DNA from: Achromobacter xylosoxidans
Lineage (GTDB): Bacteria; Pseudomonadota; Gammaproteobacteria; Burkholderiales; Burkholderiaceae_B
Assembly: GCF_001457475.1 (NCBI RefSeq)
Contig: NZ_LN831029.1
Location: 1,674,001-1,738,000 of the forward strand
DNA: 64,000 bases
Direction: 5' to 3'
Part shown: positions 57,192-64,000 of the stretch, in pieces
How positions within the stretch are numbered: the first letter of the stretch is position 1
How the letters are laid out: every line of letters begins with the position of its first letter
Made by a program: the position numbers and the translations under genes
Notes under the pieces: generated by a model
Seen by the model: the letters and a program-made list of their open reading frames with translations, nothing else
What the model was told of the DNA's origin: nothing
Database searches by the model: none

Positions 57192-57928
57192 TTAATATAA
57201 ATAAAATAAAATTAATGTTGCCGAAATTGCATGTTATGTTCGGAATTGGTGGCGATTTTGTGGGCGCTGATTGGAGCATTGACTATAGTTTAAATTTGGA
57301 TGATGAGTTTAATGAGGATGTTGCAGAGCTTGGTTTGGCGATAAATTTCCTGAGCGCGGCTGTGCGGAAGTCTGATCTCCCTGCGATCATGTGTGCATTG
57401 GTGAGGGTGAGGGGGCGCTCAAATATTGCCGAGGGATTCTTTGCGAATATCGTGGAAGACCTCGACCGGGTTGGTTGGTCCGAGGGAGGGAGGCTGCGCG
57501 ATGTGCCAAAAACATCTGCTGTTCCTGAGATTTATGAGTTATGCAAAAGTTACATGTTTGATTTTAAAGGATTCAACGAGCTTAAATTTGTAATGCCCTG
57601 CCTGTATGAGTTGTCAGGTTTAAAAAAAGGGTTTTTCAGTGAAAATTGGAAGATTGATTACACGTCGAATCTAGATGGTGAATTTAGTGGTGAAGTGGCG
57701 GACTTTCAGATGCATTTGGATGCCCTGGACGAGGCTGTAAGAATTAATGACTTGGTGGCGGTTAAGTACGCACTAGCGATGGCTCGATCTTCCTCGAGGG
57801 CGCTTTCGGACTTCTTTGAGCGTATTTGTGATGACATTGAAAATATCGGGTGGGCTGACGACAGGCCATGGGCCGACATTCCAGAGGACTATGAATTGCC
57901 GGCGTCCTACAACTATTCCGGTAAGTAG
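57188..57928 (+). CDS. cdiI: Probable CdiI immunity protein, tandem-duplicated domain
   Basis: A 246-residue cytoplasmic protein whose ATG overlaps the cdiA stop, the standard place for the cognate immunity gene. I recognise no known family. It consists of two copies of one domain: residues 5-108 and 130-233 align without gaps at an offset of 125 (WSIDYSLNLDDEF with WKIDYTSNLDGEF; EDLDRVGW with DDIENIGW), by eye about one third identical. Both copies are acidic, as expected for a partner of a basic nuclease. The gene is AT-rich with codon use unlike the flanking chromosome, a sign of horizontal acquisition. It bears no likeness to the 85-residue colicin E3 immunity protein. Confidence 0.8.
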   Translation: MININKIKLMLPKLHVMFGIGGDFVGADWSIDYSLNLDDEFNEDVAELGLAINFLSAAVRKSDLPAIMCALVRVRGRSNIAEGFFANIVEDLDRVGWSEGGRLRDVPKTSAVPEIYELCKSYMFDFKGFNELKFVMPCLYELSGLKKGFFSENWKIDYTSNLDGEFSGEVADFQMHLDALDEAVRINDLVAVKYALAMARSSSRALSDFFERICDDIENIGWADDRPWADIPEDYELPASYNYSGK

Positions 57929-58000
57929 CGAGAAAGGCATGGGTTGTCAATATCATCTGCCCTGGCTACAGGCTGCGTGCTGAAGCTGGCATGTAGGTGA

Positions 58001-58165
58001 CCGTGACGCGGCGCACGCGAACGACGGCAGCATCAACCCGATCTTCAATAACGAGGTAGTCAGGAGAATTTGTTGGATGATCTGCTGGAGTTGGATAAGG
58101 TTGCCTATGAGAAATTTATAGCCATTCTGAAATCGGAAGGGATGTTGGATGATGATTTTTATTAA
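58001..58165 (+). pseudogene. Displaced cdiA fragment plus remnant ORF
   Basis: Bases 58001-58055 repeat cdiA bases 55694-55748 with 4 mismatches, encoding the pre-toxin motif DAAHANDGSINPIFNNE in the same sense. After this the match stops and the frame closes at once. A different frame (58052-58165) then encodes a short acidic tail ending KSEGMLDDDFY, perhaps from a TTG at 58070 or 58073 behind AGGAGA, perhaps the end of a lost gene. This is what a displaced, decayed cdiA C-terminal module would leave behind. Confidence 0.65.
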
Positions 58166-58224
58166 GTGAAAATCTTTATCTAGGCTGTGTTGGGCGTGAA
58201 ATTACGGTAACCCGGGAGAGATGG

Positions 58225-58563
58225 GTGAGGCTGAGAGGAACTCGTACGGAATTGACGATCAGGAATCAACTGATAGCGTCCGATTTGTCGATAAAGAAAA
58301 ATGAATTGATCATGAGGTTCTTGCGAGAAAATTATGGAAAAATTGATTCAGCACAAGTTTTTGTGTGTACACCTGGTGAGGATGAGGATATATATCATAT
58401 TTTAATTAATGGCCGTTTTATTGTGCGTTTTGAGGTTGAGAGAATCTCGGGAATTATTTGTGGGGTGGAGAATAGTTCGGTTTTTGAGTATTCAAAGAAA
58501 TTAAGGGGTAGGTTAAGAAATTTAGAGATGTTGATTGCACTTGATTTGGCCAATAATCATTAA
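58225..58563 (+). CDS. Orphan small protein, candidate immunity gene of a displaced module
   Basis: A 112-residue soluble protein from a GTG start at 58225 behind GGGAGAG. ATG 58312 is an internal alternative. I do not recognise the family. The core (FLRENYGKIDSAQVFVCTPG, EDIYHILINGRFIVRFEVER) looks like a small alpha/beta protein without signal peptide or membrane segment. It is AT-rich like the toxin/immunity DNA upstream and lies just after the displaced cdiA fragment. Orphan immunity genes are typically found there. The role is inferred from position only. Confidence 0.55.
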   Translation: MRLRGTRTELTIRNQLIASDLSIKKNELIMRFLRENYGKIDSAQVFVCTPGEDEDIYHILINGRFIVRFEVERISGIICGVENSSVFEYSKKLRGRLRNLEMLIALDLANNH

Positions 58564-58674
58564 TTTTTATTGATTCGGGGTGAGGGCGGACCCGGCAGCA
58601 CTGGGAGCGTCTCTTGGCCGGCCCGTTGCGATAAAGTAATGGCCTTCCTCCTCACGGCAACCTCCCTCCAGCCC

Positions 58675-59547
58675 ATGGCCACCTACGCATTCCGTCTTCT
58701 CAACGTCTTCGCCTCCAGCACCTTCACCGGCAATCCCCTCTGTGTATTCGAAGACGCGCGTGGCATGGACGATGCCACCATGCGCGAGCTGGCGGCGCAG
58801 TTCAATCTTTCCGAAACCACTTTCATCCTGCCGTCCGACGTGGCCGATGCGCGGGTGCGCATCTTCACGCCCGGCTTCGAGATGGGTTTCGCGGGCCATC
58901 CGACCATCGGCACGTCGCAGGTGGTGCGCGACCTGCTCAAGCGTGGCGATGCATTGACATTGGAATTCAAGGCCGGCGTCGTGCCGGTCACCGCGCAGGG
59001 TGACGCCTGGACTTTCACCGCGCCTTGCCCGAATGGCGTGCGCACGGCGGCGCCGACGCTGCCGGCCGCTGATATTGCCGGGCTGATGGGGCTGGACCTG
59101 GACGACCTGGCGGATGATCCCATCTGGGTGGATACGGGCGCGGACCAGCTACTGGTGCCGCTCAAGAACGTCGACGCGTTGCGGCGCGCGCATCCGGATG
59201 CTTCGCAGCTGGAGCGCTGGCAGGCCAACAGCCTGGGGCGCAAGGTCTGCTATCTGTTCGCCTTCGACCCGAACCGCCGGCAGGACGGGCGCGACGTCGT
59301 GGTGACGCGTTATTTCTACGCCAAGCCCGGCGGCGGGGTGCAGGAAGATGCCGGCACCGGCTCGGCCTGCGCCAACCTGGGGGGCTGGCTGCGGCATCGG
59401 CAGCACGCGCTGCCCGCCAGTTTCCTGGTGGAGCAGGGCGACCAGATGGGCCGTCCTTGCCGGTTGCTGCTGGACGTGCAGGCCGATGGCCGCATCCAGG
59501 TGGGCGGCCGCGCGTTGGAGATCGGGCGCGGCACGGTGGACGTCTGA
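58675..59547 (+). CDS. PhzF family isomerase/epimerase
   Basis: A 290-residue enzyme of the PhzF family (two-domain diaminopimelate-epimerase-like fold). Family motifs are FRLLNVFASSTFTGNPLCVF at the start, the catalytic Glu in LSETTFIL, FAGHPTIGTSQVV and EDAGTGSACANLGGWL. It is not part of a phenazine cluster, so this is one of the common PhzF-like proteins of unknown substrate. I chose ATG 58675 because MATYAFRLLNVFA is the usual start, although ATG 58639 is in frame. Its base composition is GC-rich again, marking the end of the AT-rich CDI tail. Confidence 0.88.
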   Translation: MATYAFRLLNVFASSTFTGNPLCVFEDARGMDDATMRELAAQFNLSETTFILPSDVADARVRIFTPGFEMGFAGHPTIGTSQVVRDLLKRGDALTLEFKAGVVPVTAQGDAWTFTAPCPNGVRTAAPTLPAADIAGLMGLDLDDLADDPIWVDTGADQLLVPLKNVDALRRAHPDASQLERWQANSLGRKVCYLFAFDPNRRQDGRDVVVTRYFYAKPGGGVQEDAGTGSACANLGGWLRHRQHALPASFLVEQGDQMGRPCRLLLDVQADGRIQVGGRALEIGRGTVDV

Positions 59548-59654
59548 GTGTTCGCGCGGGTCCGGCATGACCGGACTGTGCCTGTCAGGCGGGCCGCGGT
59601 AGCGCTGGCGGCAAAACGGTCTGGCGCGCGCTTCGGGCTGCCGCGATCCCGCGC

Positions 59655-59706
59655 CCAATGAAAAACCGGCGCCTGTGTGTGAGCACAGGCGCCGGTTTTT
59701 CATTGG
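59655..59706. terminator. Very long bidirectional terminator
   Basis: Perfect 23-base arms (59655-59677 and 59684-59706) around a 6-base loop, with an A5 run on one side and T5 on the other, lie between the convergent phzF-like and BON genes. Confidence 0.9.
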
Positions 59707-59728
59707 ATGGCCATCAAGGCCCGGCGGG

Positions 59729-60067
59729 TTACTTCTTGTTCTTGGCCGGGTCGACCTTGATGTTGTTCATCACCTGCTTCACGCCCTCGACACCGCGGGC
59801 GACGGTGGCGGCGTGGTCGGCTTCGGCGGCGGTGCCGACGGTGCCGGTCAGCTTGGCCACGCCATCGGTGGTTTCAACGGCGATGTCCAGCGCGCTCAGT
59901 TGCTTGTCGGCCACAAAGGCGGCCTTGACCTTGGTGGTCACGGTCGCGTCGGAGGCGTATTCGCCCACGGATTGCTTGGGCTTGCCGTCATTGGCGGCAA
60001 AGGCCATGGAAGTGAAGACAGCGCCCGTACCCAGTGCGGCGGCGGCGATCAGCTTGCGGAATTCCAT
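59729..60067 (-). CDS. BON domain periplasmic protein (OsmY-like)
   Basis: A 112-residue exported protein: signal peptide about residues 1-24 (ending SMAFA) and one BON domain (about 40-108, DATVTTKVKAAFVADKQLSALDIAVETTDG, GVKQVMNNIKV). BON proteins such as OsmY bind phospholipid or act as periplasmic stress chaperones. AAGGAG lies 7 bases before the ATG. Together with the DUF1328 and CsbD genes just upstream on the same strand it looks like a general-stress group. Confidence 0.88.
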   Translation of the reverse strand: MEFRKLIAAAALGTGAVFTSMAFAANDGKPKQSVGEYASDATVTTKVKAAFVADKQLSALDIAVETTDGVAKLTGTVGTAAEADHAATVARGVEGVKQVMNNIKVDPAKNKK

Positions 60068-60148
60068 AGTTGTGCTCCTTGTGTATGTGGTTTTCAGCGC
60101 GTTCAGGACGCAACGGCTAAGCGAAAATTCTCGGGGTGCGATGTTCTT

Positions 60149-60313
60149 CTATTTCTTGCGGAATGCGCCGCCCAGGATGGACAGCAGCGCCAGAACCAGG
60201 AAGACGAAGAACAGGATCTTGGCGATGCCCGCGGCGCCGGCGGCAATGCCGCCGAAGCCCAGGACAGCCGCGATGATCGCAATAACGAAAAAAACTACGG
60301 CGTAGTGCAACAT
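60149..60313 (-). CDS. DUF1328 small membrane protein
   Basis: A 54-residue protein beginning [20 protein letters not shown] and containing [21 protein letters not shown], the hallmark of the DUF1328 (YtjA) family: two membrane helices and a short basic tail (FRKK). The function is unknown. Members are often stress- or stationary-phase-induced and commonly sit beside csbD and BON genes, as here. The start lies 26 bases after the CsbD stop, so cotranscription is likely, and GGAGA lies a few bases upstream. Confidence 0.88.
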   Translation of the reverse strand: MLHYAVVFFVIAIIAAVLGFGGIAAGAAGIAKILFFVFLVLALLSILGGAFRKK

Positions 60314-60339
60314 GTCAGCTTCTCCTGGTGGCGTGGGGA

Positions 60340-60540
60340 TCAGGGGTTGCGATCAAAGAAATCGCGCACTTCCTTTTCCGCCTGTTCCTTGGTCTTGCCG
60401 TAGCGCTCCTGGATCAGGCCAGCGAGGCGCTCGGCGTTGCCTTCCGTACGGGTCAACTCGTCGTCGGTGAGTTCACCCCAGGCCGCTTTGGCCTTACCGG
60501 TAAGTTGCTTCCACTTGCCAGCGATGATGTCGTTATTCAT
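60340..60540 (-). CDS. CsbD family stress protein
   Basis: A 66-residue hydrophilic cytoplasmic protein of the CsbD family: [22 protein letters not shown] and the [21 protein letters not shown] stretch are diagnostic. The family is general-stress induced (sigma-B in Bacillus), with no known biochemical activity. GAGAGGT precedes the ATG at 60540. The frame is open 19 codons further upstream but that part is not conserved. First gene of the small stress cluster with DUF1328 and BON genes. Confidence 0.9.
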   Translation of the reverse strand: MNNDIIAGKWKQLTGKAKAAWGELTDDELTRTEGNAERLAGLIQERYGKTKEQAEKEVRDFFDRNP

Positions 60541-60976
60541 GGTGACCTCTCTTCGTTGTGGCGGATGCGGCGGCTTATGGCCGATAAGCTTGTGCATTCG
60601 CGGTTGAGTTGGACACTGATCAGCTTGAGTTCAAGGTACAGGCCGTCCGCGAGCCCTGTCAAAGGACGCTGTGGGCAAATGTAACGGCGGGGGACGGGGC
60701 AAAGCGCGCGTCTTTCGACGGCAGGTAGCGCAGGCGCACCAGGAGGGGAAGTTACATCTGAGCAACGTCTTGAGCCGTTTTGAGCGGGGCAGGTAACGGA
60801 CCCCTACCCGACGAAGGCCTGCCCGACCCGCGCCTCGGGCGGGACGGCAATTGAGGCCGGCAGGCGGGCCATCCGAGGCTGGCCGGGTGGCCGGGGCACC
60901 GGTATATTTGGGGCAGGTTCCACGCACGGGTTTGCTGCCCGCGTGGCCGGGCCCCCTTCACACAGAGAGGACATGC
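60541..60976. other. Divergent intergenic region between CsbD and the small lipoprotein
   Basis: A 436-base region without a convincing gene. It must hold the promoters of the CsbD cluster (minus) and of the 39-residue lipoprotein (plus). An inverted repeat GCCCGA...TCGGGC lies at 60821-60840. No other conserved structure was recognised. Confidence 0.4.
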
Positions 60977-61096
60977 ATGACGCAACGATTCCTTGGCACG
61001 ATCCTGCTGGCGCTGGCCGCGATGGCGGCGCTCGGTTGCACCCACGTGACGGACCGGTACCAGGCGGCGGCACCCGACCTATCGGCCCGCGGCTGA
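60977..61096 (+). CDS. Small lipoprotein, 39 residues
   Basis: A very short gene. A basic start (MTQR) and hydrophobic stretch FLGTILLALAAMAALGC form a lipoprotein signal with the Cys at residue 21, leaving an 18-residue mature peptide ending APDLSARG. GAGAGG lies about 9 bases before the ATG, and a strong terminator follows directly. An ATG 4 bases earlier is out of frame. Similar tiny lipoproteins (entericidin-like or LPS-assembly-like LptM proteins) are common in proteobacteria, but I cannot assign this one. Confidence 0.65.
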   Translation: MTQRFLGTILLALAAMAALGCTHVTDRYQAAAPDLSARG

Positions 61097-61106
61097 AGGG
61101 CCGGGC

Positions 61107-61143
61107 AATGAAAACGGGGCGCACAAGGCGCCCCGTTTTCATT
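61107..61143. terminator. Bidirectional terminator before cphA
   Basis: Perfect 16-base arms (61107-61122 and 61128-61143) around a 5-base loop, with AATGAAAA on the left and TTTTCATT on the right, lie between the convergent small lipoprotein and cphA genes. Confidence 0.88.
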
Positions 61144-61160
61144 CGGTCCCGCGACCGGGA

Positions 61161-63731
61161 TCAGGCTTCGCGGATGCGTTGGGCGATGTGCGCCAGCGCT
61201 TCTTCCACCTGGTCCACCAGGATCAGGCACAGGTCGCCGGCGTTCAGGCGCGCCAACGCCGTGTCGATGGCCAGGAACTCGCCGTGGATCTCCTCGATGT
61301 GGCGAGTACGGCTGGCGTTGACCAGGCCTTGCTGCAACAGGGCCAGCACCTCGCCGTCGGCGCGGCCGCGCTGGCATTGATCCTGGTACAGCAGCACGTC
61401 GTCGAAGGCTTCGCCCAGGATCTCGGTCTGCATGCGGATGTCTTCGTCGCGGCGGTCGCCGGCGCCGCTGATGACCACCGAGCGGCGCTTGGCCGGCATG
61501 GCGTCGACGGCGCGCACCAGCGCCAGGATGGCATCCGGGTTGTGGCCGTAGTCCGCGATCACGGTGGCGCCGCGATAGTCGAACACGTTGAAGCGGCCGG
61601 GCGCGGTCTGGGCGTCGTTGACGAAAGTCGCCAGGCCGCGGCGCACGATGCTCCAGTCCAGGCCCAGCGCCCAGGCCGCGGCGATCGAGGCCATGGCGTT
61701 TTCGACCTGGAACACGATGGTGCCGTTGCGCGTGAGCGGAATCTCGGCCAGCGGGAAGCGGGTTTCCTCGCCGCCCTGGGCCGCGACGATGGCGTCGCCG
61801 TCGCGGTAGACCACGCGCAGGCCCTGGGCGCGGTGCGTGGCCATCACCGGGTGGTTGCGGTCCTCGGCGAAGTAGGTGATCGAGCCGGGGCAGCTGGAGG
61901 CCATTTCCGCGACGATGGGATCGGCGGCGTTGAGCACGGCGGTGCCGCTCGGATGTACGTGCTGCACGATCACGCGCTTGACCACGGCCAGGTCTTCGAC
62001 GGTGCTGATGTAGCCCAGCCCGAGGTGATCGCCCATGCCGATGTTGGTGACGATGGCGACGTTGCAGCGGTCGAAGGCCAGGCCTTCGCGCAGGATGCCG
62101 CCGCGCGCGGTCTCGAATACGGCGGCGTCGACGTCCGGGTGCATCAGCACGCTGCGGGCGCTGCGCGGACCGCTGCAGTCGCCGGTGTCGATGCGCAGGT
62201 TGTCGACGTAGACGCCGTCGGAGTTGGTCATGCCGACGCGGTTGCCGGCCGTGCCCAGGATGTGGGCGGTCAGGCGCACCGTGGTGGTCTTGCCGTTGGT
62301 GCCGGCCACCGCCACCACCGGGATGCGGCCGTCGTCGCCATCGGCGTACATGTTGGCGATGATGGCTTCGCCCACGGCGCGGCCCTTGCCGAAGGAGGGG
62401 TTCAGGTGCATGCGCAGGCCGGGCGCGGCGTTCACTTCCACCACGCCGCCGTTCTGGTCTTCGAGCGGGTAGTGCACGCTTTCGGCCACCACGTCGACGC
62501 CGCAGATGTCCAGGCCGATCATGCGGGCCGCGGAGACCGCGCGCGCCGCCATCTCGGGGTGCACTTCGTCGGTCACGTCGGTGGCCGAGCCGCCGGTGCT
62601 GAGGTTGGCGTTGTTGCGCAGGAAGATCAGGGTGCCCGGGGCGGGCACCGAATCGGCGTCGAAGCCCTGCTTTTTCAGCGTGGCCAGCGCGATGTCGTCG
62701 AAGCGGATCTTGGTGAGCGACGTGGCGTGGCCGTCGCCGCGCAGCGGGTCGGCGTTGACCTGGTCGACCAGTTGGCGGATGGTGTGCACGCCGTCGCCGG
62801 TCACCTGCGGCGGATCGCGGCGCGAGGCCGCGACCAGCGCGCCGCCCACCACCAGCAGGCGGAAGTCGTGGCCGGGGATGTAGCGCTCGACGATGACTTC
62901 GGAGCTGATCTCCTCGGCCACTTCGAAAGCCTGGATCACGCGCTCGCGCGTCTCGATGTTGACCGCCACGCCGCGGCCCTGGCTGCCGTCGCGCGGCTTG
63001 ACCACCACCGGGCCGCCCAGCTCCTGGGCCGCGGCCCAGGCGTCTTCGGCCGTGGTGACCGAGCGGCCCAGCGGCACGGGCACGCCGGCCGCGTCCAGCA
63101 GCATCTTGGTCAGGTCCTTGTCCTGCGCGATCGATTCGGAGATGGCGCTGGTCAGGTCGGTTTCGGCGGCCTGGATGCGGCGCTGCTTGCTGCCCCAGCC
63201 GAACTGCACCATGCTGCCTTGCGTCAGGCGGCGGTAGGGAATGTTGCGGGCGGTGGCGGCGTTGACGATGGAGCCGGTGCTGGGGCCCAGGCGCACGTCC
63301 TCGTCCAGCTCGCGCAGGCGCTTGAGGGCGTCGGCCAGGTCGAACGGCGCATCGTCCAGCGCCGCCTGCACCAGCTGCTGCGCCAGGTCCATGGCCAGGC
63401 GGCCGACTTCTTCCTCGCTGTATTCCACCACCACCTGGAACACGCCGGGCTCGATGGTGGATGAGGTGCGGCCGAAGGTGACGGGGCAGCCGGCGTAGGC
63501 CTGCAGCGTCAGGGCGACGATCTGCAGCACGTGCGCGATCGAGACGGCGCCCTGGTGGCCCTCGGGACGCAGCAGGCCGGTCTGCGGTAGCCGCGCGCGC
63601 AGGCGCGCTTCGAAATCGGGCAGGTTGTCGATGGAGCATTCGGCGTCGGCGCACGACACGATGGCTTCGATCGCCGTGTTCTTGCTCCACAGGTTGGGGC
63701 CGCGCAGCGCTCGGATACGGGAAACTTCCAT
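61161..63731 (-). CDS. cphA: Cyanophycin synthetase CphA
   Basis: An 856-residue enzyme that polymerises aspartate and arginine into cyanophycin, a nitrogen reserve. An N-terminal domain (1-160) is followed by an ATP-grasp domain (about 205-480; PVVVKPRDGSQGRGVAVNI, GLDICGVDVVAES, GGVVEVNAAPGLRMHL) that adds aspartate, and a Mur-ligase-like domain (about 490-856; P-loop VAVAGTNGKTTTVRLTAHIL, FETARGGILREGLAFDRC, VIADYGHNPDAI) that adds arginine. Length is close to characterised CphA1 (about 870). It lies 62 bases downstream of what appears to be a second cyanophycin synthetase gene on the same strand. Confidence 0.94.
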   Translation of the reverse strand: MEVSRIRALRGPNLWSKNTAIEAIVSCADAECSIDNLPDFEARLRARLPQTGLLRPEGHQGAVSIAHVLQIVALTLQAYAGCPVTFGRTSSTIEPGVFQVVVEYSEEEVGRLAMDLAQQLVQAALDDAPFDLADALKRLRELDEDVRLGPSTGSIVNAATARNIPYRRLTQGSMVQFGWGSKQRRIQAAETDLTSAISESIAQDKDLTKMLLDAAGVPVPLGRSVTTAEDAWAAAQELGGPVVVKPRDGSQGRGVAVNIETRERVIQAFEVAEEISSEVIVERYIPGHDFRLLVVGGALVAASRRDPPQVTGDGVHTIRQLVDQVNADPLRGDGHATSLTKIRFDDIALATLKKQGFDADSVPAPGTLIFLRNNANLSTGGSATDVTDEVHPEMAARAVSAARMIGLDICGVDVVAESVHYPLEDQNGGVVEVNAAPGLRMHLNPSFGKGRAVGEAIIANMYADGDDGRIPVVAVAGTNGKTTTVRLTAHILGTAGNRVGMTNSDGVYVDNLRIDTGDCSGPRSARSVLMHPDVDAAVFETARGGILREGLAFDRCNVAIVTNIGMGDHLGLGYISTVEDLAVVKRVIVQHVHPSGTAVLNAADPIVAEMASSCPGSITYFAEDRNHPVMATHRAQGLRVVYRDGDAIVAAQGGEETRFPLAEIPLTRNGTIVFQVENAMASIAAAWALGLDWSIVRRGLATFVNDAQTAPGRFNVFDYRGATVIADYGHNPDAILALVRAVDAMPAKRRSVVISGAGDRRDEDIRMQTEILGEAFDDVLLYQDQCQRGRADGEVLALLQQGLVNASRTRHIEEIHGEFLAIDTALARLNAGDLCLILVDQVEEALAHIAQRIREA

Positions 63732-63793
63732 GGCAGGTATTCCTGTCTAGCTTGCGCGCGCCGGCGGCGATGGCCGTGGCGCGCGCGATGATG

Positions 63794-64000
63794 TCAGTGT
63801 TGCTGGATCCAGCGGCGGACGAGATCGATGGTGGGGCCGGAGAAGGCTTCGTCGGATTGCAGCAGCACGAAGTCGCCCGCGGCGATGCCGGACAGCTGGC
63901 TCTCGATGGCCTTGCCGTGGTCCGGCTCGTCGATGATCTGCTTTACGCGGCTGCCTTGTTCCAGTCCCTGGCGCAGCAGCGCGCGCGCCTGGCCGGCGGG
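63794..64000 (-). CDS. 3' end of a probable second cyanophycin synthetase
   Basis: The frame is open from the window edge to a TGA at 63794-63796 and gives the last 68 residues (KQIIDEPDHGKAIESQLSGI, then AAGDFVLLQSDEAFSGPTID and RRWIQQH). The pattern of an acidic helix, a GD-hydrophobic strand and a final helix is what the end of a CphA Mur-ligase domain looks like, and tandem cphA genes are common in Burkholderiales. The assignment rests on weak similarity and position, since the start is outside the window. Confidence 0.5.
   Translation of the reverse strand, partial: PAGQARALLRQGLEQGSRVKQIIDEPDHGKAIESQLSGIAAGDFVLLQSDEAFSGPTIDLVRRWIQQH

Noticed and set aside
58221..58301. ATG start at 58221 for the orphan gene
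   Set aside because: It is in a different frame that stops after 26 codons. The 112-residue frame starts at GTG 58225.

Overview
The window is a 64 kb piece of a GC-rich betaproteobacterial chromosome. Gene content points to the Alcaligenaceae, most likely Achromobacter or a close Bordetella relative. The pointers are the odhA-odhB-lpd order, a complete ftrABCD ferrous-iron locus of the Bordetella type, an acdS/acdR pair, a FecI/FecR/TonB-receptor iron cassette, phaC-phaB-phaR, and cyanophycin synthetase genes. No rRNA, tRNA, CRISPR array, insertion sequence or prophage was recognised.

Layout. 1-6.3 kb: end of an unidentified gene, a DUF2214 membrane protein, the malic enzyme maeB and a stand-alone homodimeric pyruvate-dehydrogenase-type E1, the last three on the minus strand. 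6.3-8.4 kb: an OPT-family transporter. 8.4-12.3 kb (minus): a ureide/purine catabolic operon with puuE (allantoinase), a fusion protein carrying an allantoate amidohydrolase behind a degenerate OHCU-decarboxylase-like domain, and an M20 peptidase-family hydrolase. 12.5-14.2 kb: ACC deaminase acdS and its divergent Lrp-type regulator acdR. 14.5-20.3 kb: the 2-oxoglutarate dehydrogenase operon odhA-odhB-lpd, then zapE. 21.6-28.8 kb: iron acquisition, with sigma factor, anti-sigma factor, TonB-dependent receptor, and a second unit (DUF4198, DUF3649, PepSY membrane protein, DUF3325) behind a Fur-box-like site. 28.9-38.6 kb: housekeeping genes trpS (with an extra C-terminal domain), an orphan beta-rich protein, tex, a DinG/YoaA-type helicase, bamD, rluD and pgeF. 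38.7-41.9 kb: polyhydroxybutyrate genes phaC, phaB, phaR. 42.0-45.3 kb: ftrABCD.

45.4-58.6 kb is the main accessory region: a contact-dependent growth inhibition (CDI) locus. It has the two-partner-secretion transporter cdiB, a 3329-residue cdiA with a VENN motif and a C-terminal toxin whose D-x-x-H...E arrangement resembles colicin-E3-type ribonucleases, and an overlapping 246-residue immunity gene built from two tandem copies of one domain. Downstream, in AT-rich DNA, lies a displaced 55-bp copy of cdiA coding sequence (4 mismatches), a remnant ORF and a small orphan gene. This is the footprint expected of an older displaced toxin/immunity module.

58.6-64 kb: a PhzF-family isomerase, a stress-type cluster (BON protein, DUF1328, CsbD), a 39-residue lipoprotein, the cyanophycin synthetase cphA, and the 3' end of what is probably a second cyanophycin synthetase. 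The CDI locus is the most interesting region. Other points worth checking are the degenerate domain on the allantoate amidohydrolase, the variant metal-site motif in the M20 hydrolase and the DUF1508-like tail on TrpRS.
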